Shown here piece after piece: positions 31,676 through 35,158 of a stretch of DNA of 35,158 bases. Source of the stretch: Nocardia seriolae NBRC 15557 (GTDB lineage Bacteria > Actinomycetota > Actinomycetes > Mycobacteriales > Mycobacteriaceae); the NCBI RefSeq assembly GCF_007990715.1, contig NZ_BJWY01000079.1, forward strand, positions 1-35,158, read 5' to 3'. The notes below the pieces were generated by a model that was not told the DNA's origin, did no database searches, and saw only the letters and a list, made by a program, of their open reading frames with translations. Position 1 is the first letter of the stretch. Each line of letters begins with the position of its first letter. Both the position numbers and the translations under genes were made by a program.

Positions 31676-32548
31676 ATGACGACGCTGGGTGCGGTGTTCC
31701 GGCCGCAGAATCCACCGGAGCGACTGCGGGACGTGGTGCGCGCGGCCGACGAGACCGGGCTCGACGAACTGTGGCTGTGGGAGGACTGCTTCCTCGAAGG
31801 TGGAATCTCCACCGCCGCAGCCGCTTTGGCGTGGAGCGAGCGAGTGCGGATCGGCGTCGGGGTGCTGCCGGTGCCGCTGCGGAACGTGGCCGTCACGGCG
31901 ATGGAGATCGCCACCCTGGAACGGATGTTCCCCGGTCGCGGGATCTGGGGCGTGGGCCACGGCGTCCAGGAGTGGATGGAGCAGGTGGGCGCGCGGGCCG
32001 CCTCACCGGTGACGCTGCTGCGCGAATACCTCGACGCGTTGCGCGGATTGCTCGACGGGCAGCGAATCACGGTGAAGGGCAGCTATGTTCAGCTCGACGA
32101 CGTCGCCCTGGACTGGCCACCGACCACCGCTCCGCCGATCCTGGCCGCCGCGAAGGGGCCGAAGACCATGCGGCTGGTCGGCGAGTCCGCCGACGGAATG
32201 GTCCTCGACAACTCCGCCTCGGCTGAGCGGATTCGCGCCGCCGCCGATATCGTGGCCGCCGCACGCTCCGAATCGCTTGCGGCACAGCCCTATCCGATCG
32301 TCGTGTACCTGCTCGCCGCCACCGGCCCCGGCGCCGCGGACCGGGTGGCGGCCGAGCTGCGGGCCAAGGAGCGCGACGCCATCCCCGACCTCGGCGTGGC
32401 CGGTGACGCCCGGGCCATCGCCGACACGGTGATCCGGTGGACCGAGGCCGGTGCGACCAGCGTGGTCCTGCAACCCACCGGCGACGAACCGGACCCGGTC
32501 GGATTCGTCCGTTTCGTCGCCGAGCAGGTCGGGCCCCTGCTGCCCTGA
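31676..32548 (+). CDS. LLM-class flavin-dependent oxidoreductase
   Basis: A 290-aa luciferase-like monooxygenase-fold protein, one of the many F420- or FMN-dependent oxidoreductases of actinobacteria. Visible family features are a TIM-barrel start with LGAVFRPQ and ETGLDELWLWEDCFLEGG, then the RVRIGVGVLPVPLRNVAVTAMEIATLE strand-helix and FPGRGIWGVGHGVQEWM near residues 84-102, typical of the bacterial luciferase domain. PILAAAKGPKTMRLVGESADGMVLD is the C-terminal cofactor-contact region. The choice between F420 and FMN cannot be made from sequence alone. The gene is separated from ppnP by a terminator, and its stop lies 9 bp from the end of the convergent epoxide hydrolase remnant. Confidence 0.88.
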   Translation: MTTLGAVFRPQNPPERLRDVVRAADETGLDELWLWEDCFLEGGISTAAAALAWSERVRIGVGVLPVPLRNVAVTAMEIATLERMFPGRGIWGVGHGVQEWMEQVGARAASPVTLLREYLDALRGLLDGQRITVKGSYVQLDDVALDWPPTTAPPILAAAKGPKTMRLVGESADGMVLDNSASAERIRAAADIVAAARSESLAAQPYPIVVYLLAATGPGAADRVAAELRAKERDAIPDLGVAGDARAIADTVIRWTEAGATSVVLQPTGDEPDPVGFVRFVAEQVGPLLP

Positions 32549-32557
32549 AGGCCGAGC

Positions 32558-33194
32558 TCAGCGCAAGGCGCGGAAGAACTCCCGGATATCGCCGACCAGC
32601 AGTTCGGGTTCTTCGAGCGCCGCGAAGTGCCCGCCGCGATCCACGTCCACCCAGCGCCCTGCACGCCGTAGCGCCGGTGACCGAGGCGGTTCATGAGTTC
32701 GGCCCAGACCCGTCCGATGCGGGCCCGGGTCCAGCCGGTGTCGTGCACCGGCCCGGAGAACCCGAACCCGGGCAGGGCGGGGATGATCACGTGGAAGGCG
32801 TCGGCCGGATCGCCGCCGTGCGCGCCCGGATCGGTCAGCGGGCCGATGACGTCGAGGAATTCGGCGATCGAGCCGGGCCAGCCGTGGGTCAGCAGCAGCG
32901 GGACCGCGTCCGGCGCGGCCGAGCGGACGTGCAGGAAGTGATGCGCTGCCCCTCGATCGCGGTGACGAACTGCGGGTAGCGGTTGAGTTCGGCCTCGGCG
33001 GCCCGCCAGTCGTAGCCGGTGTGCCAGTACTCGACCAGTTCGCGCAGCCAGTGCACCGGGACGCCGGTGTCCCAGTCGTCGCCGGGCAGCGGTGCGGGCA
33101 GCCGCGCGGCCGCGAGCCGGTCCCGCAGGTCATCGAGCTGTTCTTGCGGAATATCGATGCGGAAGGGAGTGATCTCATCGCTTATGGAGAACAC
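32558..33194 (-). pseudogene. Epoxide hydrolase remnant: frameshift plus internal deletion
   Basis: An alpha/beta-hydrolase of the microsomal-type epoxide hydrolase group, present in pieces in three frames. From ATG 33194 the N-terminal domain reads ITPFRIDIPQEQLDDLRDRLAAAR up to FVTAIEGQRI. One missing base near 32940 then changes frame and the text resumes FLHVRSAAPDAVPLLLTHGWPGS through IIPALPGFGFSGP to RRYGVQG. Here, near 32662, it jumps straight to WVDVDRGGHFAALEEPELLV and RALR at the stop. The family's GGDWG nucleophile region and about 170-200 following residues are missing, so the remnant (about 212 codons) compares with the usual 380-390. The nucleophile Asp is gone; only the C-terminal His motif (RGGHFAALEEP) remains. 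This cannot be a functional enzyme. Confidence 0.85.
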
Positions 33195-33247
33195 GCTAGG
33201 AGCGAGCTAGGACAGCTTCCGCCCTAGCGGTGGGGCAGAATCGGGAA

Positions 33248-34055
33248 ATGCTGGAATCCTCGGCCAGACTGCTGCGCCTGCTGTCGCTGTTGCAGACCCC
33301 GCGCGAGTGGAGCGGCGCGGAACTGGCCGCGCAACTCGAGGTGGACGTGCGCACCGTGCGCCGGGATATCGAAAAGCTGCGCACCCTCGGCTATCCCGTG
33401 CACGCCGTCGCCGGTGCGGCCGGATATCGGCTGGGCGCGGGCGCGAACCTGCCGCCGCTGCTGCTCGACGACGAGGAGGCCATTGCCGTGGCCATGGGGT
33501 TGCGGACCGCGGCCGGTGGCACCATCGCCGGCATCGAGGAGAGTTCGCTGCGGGCGCTGACCAAAGTCGAACAGGTGCTGCCGTCGCGGCTGCGCCATCG
33601 GATGACCGCGCTGCAGGAGGCCACGGTCACCGTGCCCGCCGGCGGCCCGCGCGTGGATCCCGACACCCTCACCGCCCTCGCCGCGGCCATTCGCGACCAC
33701 CACCGGCTGCGTTTCGACTACCGCACCCACGACGGCGAAACCTCCCGCCGCACAACCGAACCCCATCGTCTGGTGCACACCGGGCGGCGCTGGTACCTGA
33801 CCGGCTGGGATGTGGATCGCGAGGATCGGCGCACCTACCGGGTGGACCGGCTCACCCCGCGCGTGCCCACCGGGCCGCGCTTCACCCCGTGCGAGGCCCC
33901 CGACGCGGCGGATCTGGTGTCGCACGGGGTCACCGTCGCGCCCTACCGCTATCGCGCCCGCGTCACCCTGCTGACCTCCGCTCACCCGCCGCTTCCACGC
34001 CGCCTACGGCACCACCCCGCAGCGCTGGCGCGCCCAGGCCGCGGGCGAGGGTTGA
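33248..34055 (+). pseudogene. WYL regulator head fused to an AraC regulator tail
   Basis: The first roughly 240 codons are a WYL-domain regulator: N-terminal HTH_11 (LLRLLSLLQTPREWSGAELAAQL ... RTVRRDIEKLRTLGYPV), then the WYL core RRWYLTGWDVDREDRRTYRVDRLTPR and APYRYRARVTL. The homologous C-terminal dimerisation part is missing. Near 33980 the sequence becomes, in another frame, LTRRFHAAYGTTPQRWRAQ and then a TGA stop at 34053-34055: the unmistakable end of an AraC-type helix-turn-helix domain. A deletion has joined the two genes out of frame. The WYL frame itself runs on to 34258 as non-homologous Arg-rich sequence over the lipase gene. The start at ATG 33248 is divergent from the epoxide hydrolase remnant, its probable former target. 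Confidence 0.8.
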
Positions 34056-34085
34056 TGGAACGCTCTACGATGACCGGAGTGAACC

Positions 34086-35105
34086 TCAGAGCAGCCAGGG
34101 ACTGGCGGCGCAGACCAGACCGGCGGCCGGGTTCAGGGCGTGCAGGGCCAGCGAGACCGCGCGCGGGGAGAACAGCATCGAGTTGTGGTCGGAGGTGTCG
34201 GCCGCGCAGCCGTCCTGGAGCAGGACATTGTGGACCGTCGCGCCCGGGCCCGCGGTGAGATAGGTGGCCGAATACGGGGTGGACACCTCGTCGTATTGGT
34301 CGGCGACGATCGTGTAATCGATTCCGGGCAGGGTGTCACCGCCGTCGTTGAGGCGGGTGAGCACGGGTGAACCCTGTAATTGCTGAATTCCCGCGTGGCC
34401 GATGAGGGTTTCGGTCGGGGCGCCGACATCGATTCCGAGCGCTCCCTTGAAAACGCCTAGCAGATTTCCCAATCCGCTCAATATGGTGCCGTGATTGGTG
34501 GCGCCGAACGTGATCACATGGGCGACTTTGTTGTTACCCGGATTACTCGCGTCGGCACCGCCGTCGAATTTCAGATATTGGCGGATCACCACGCCGCCCT
34601 GGGAATGCCCGACGGTATCCACCTGTGCCGCGCCGGTGGCCGCGAGCACCCGGTCGACGAAGCCGCCCAGTTGCGCACCGGATTCCTCGATGTGGCCGGT
34701 GGCCCCGATGGTGGGCTGCACCAGGCCCGCGCCCGGGGCGTTCGCGCGGCCGTAGTTGAAGGTGAAGACGCAGTACCCCTGCTTGGCCAGCTCCGGGCCC
34801 ATGTACGCGTACGCGCTGTAGGCGCTGGCCCAGGTGCCGTGCACGAGCACGACCGGACGGGGATGGGCCGCATCGGGTTTGCAGGACCAGTCGTCGGTGC
34901 CCTGCGGCGCGGCATCGGGATTCGCCAGCCCGTAGGCGATGGCGGCGGTCTCGTCGGTCAGCTCCGGGCCGTATCCGGCGGTATCGGAGGAATGCGAGCC
35001 GTCCGGCGGATCCGCCACGGCCGCCGGGGAATTCAGTCCGATCGTGAGCGCCGCGGTGGCGCCGGCGAATGCGGCTGTGACGAGCGAACGCGGGGTGTGC
35101 TTCAT
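34086..35105 (-). CDS. Secreted lipase, alpha/beta hydrolase (lipase class 2/EstA-like)
   Basis: A 339-aa extracellular lipase. The signal peptide has basic KHTPR, a hydrophobic core AAFAGATAALTIGL and a cleavage site after AVA near residue 31. The catalytic fold shows oxyanion motif VVLVHGTWAS (residues 85-94), nucleophile elbow GHSQGG with Ser168, a probable acid in the NDGGDTLPGIDYTIVADQYDEVS region and His in the C-terminal DHNSMLF. Two Cys pairs (around CKPD/YC and DGC/VC) could form disulfides after export. The start is supported by agreement with the signal peptide; a purine-rich GAGGAAG lies about 14 nt upstream. It ends 31 bp from the AraC tail remnant. Only the upstream 53 bp remain in the window. 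Confidence 0.9.
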   Translation of the reverse strand: MKHTPRSLVTAAFAGATAALTIGLNSPAAVADPPDGSHSSDTAGYGPELTDETAAIAYGLANPDAAPQGTDDWSCKPDAAHPRPVVLVHGTWASAYSAYAYMGPELAKQGYCVFTFNYGRANAPGAGLVQPTIGATGHIEESGAQLGGFVDRVLAATGAAQVDTVGHSQGGVVIRQYLKFDGGADASNPGNNKVAHVITFGATNHGTILSGLGNLLGVFKGALGIDVGAPTETLIGHAGIQQLQGSPVLTRLNDGGDTLPGIDYTIVADQYDEVSTPYSATYLTAGPGATVHNVLLQDGCAADTSDHNSMLFSPRAVSLALHALNPAAGLVCAASPWLL

Positions 35106-35158
35106 ATCCTGCTTCTTCCTCGGAATGGAAACTGCGAGTGAGGAAGACGCTAGTGTCG

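Noticed and set aside
34056..34258. Continuation of the WYL reading frame to 34258
   Set aside because: Arg/Pro-rich sequence antisense to the secreted lipase with no similarity to WYL C-terminal domains; an artefact of the deletion junction.
1..35158. tRNA, rRNA, CRISPR array, insertion sequence, phage or defence system
   Set aside because: Looked for cloverleaf patterns, regularly spaced repeats, transposase or integrase motifs and known defence domains; found none.

Overview
The window is high-GC DNA from a mycolic-acid actinomycete, most likely Nocardia or a close relative. The evidence is the secretion/stringent-response block yajC-secD-secF-dipeptide-binding-like lipoprotein-apt-...-rel known from mycobacteria and nocardiae, plus a secretory LIP-type lipase, a Baeyer-Villiger monooxygenase, an LLM flavin oxidoreductase, many GTG starts and near-leaderless promoters. 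The species assignment is inference. No intergenic stretch exceeds 300 bases. I see no tRNA, rRNA, CRISPR array, transposase or integrase.

Region 1 (1-7.4 kb) is a catabolic or salvage cluster for an unidentified, probably nitrogen-containing small molecule. It holds two paralogous cytosine-deaminase-like amidohydrolases, a GntR/FCD regulator, a TauE/SafE-type permease and an ABC importer (ATPase, permease, lipoprotein). Four near-identical sites of the form TCGTATRCRAA lie upstream of the four transcription units and define a likely local regulon. The ATPase gene has an in-frame TGA where a Trp is expected and has also lost its natural stop.

Region 2 (7.4-11.8 kb) holds a PaaK-like adenylate-forming enzyme, a protein made of four DivIVA-domain repeats, a TetR repressor and a divergent Baeyer-Villiger-type monooxygenase, with a perfect palindrome between the last two.

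Region 3 (11.9-17.7 kb) is the housekeeping run yajC-secD-secF-lipoprotein-apt, all on the plus strand.

Region 4 (17.7-26.7 kb) separates apt from rel, which are neighbours in M. tuberculosis. It carries a frameshifted secretory lipase, a PucR-type regulator, a small membrane protein, a large cell-wall hydrolase (M23 + lytic transglycosylase + a catalytically dead NlpC/P60 domain), an Rrf2 regulator with an MFS exporter preceded by an intrinsic terminator, and an ABC-F protein.

Region 5 (26.8-35.2 kb) starts with rel, followed by an amidinotransferase, a patatin-like phospholipase, ppnP, an LLM oxidoreductase and a secreted lipase. Two neighbouring wrecks lie between the last two: an epoxide hydrolase with a frameshift and a large internal deletion, and a WYL regulator whose C-terminus is replaced by the tail of an AraC-type regulator.

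Four genes therefore carry lesions. Either this strain is losing accessory functions, or some of the single-base events are sequence errors; raw-read checks would separate the two.
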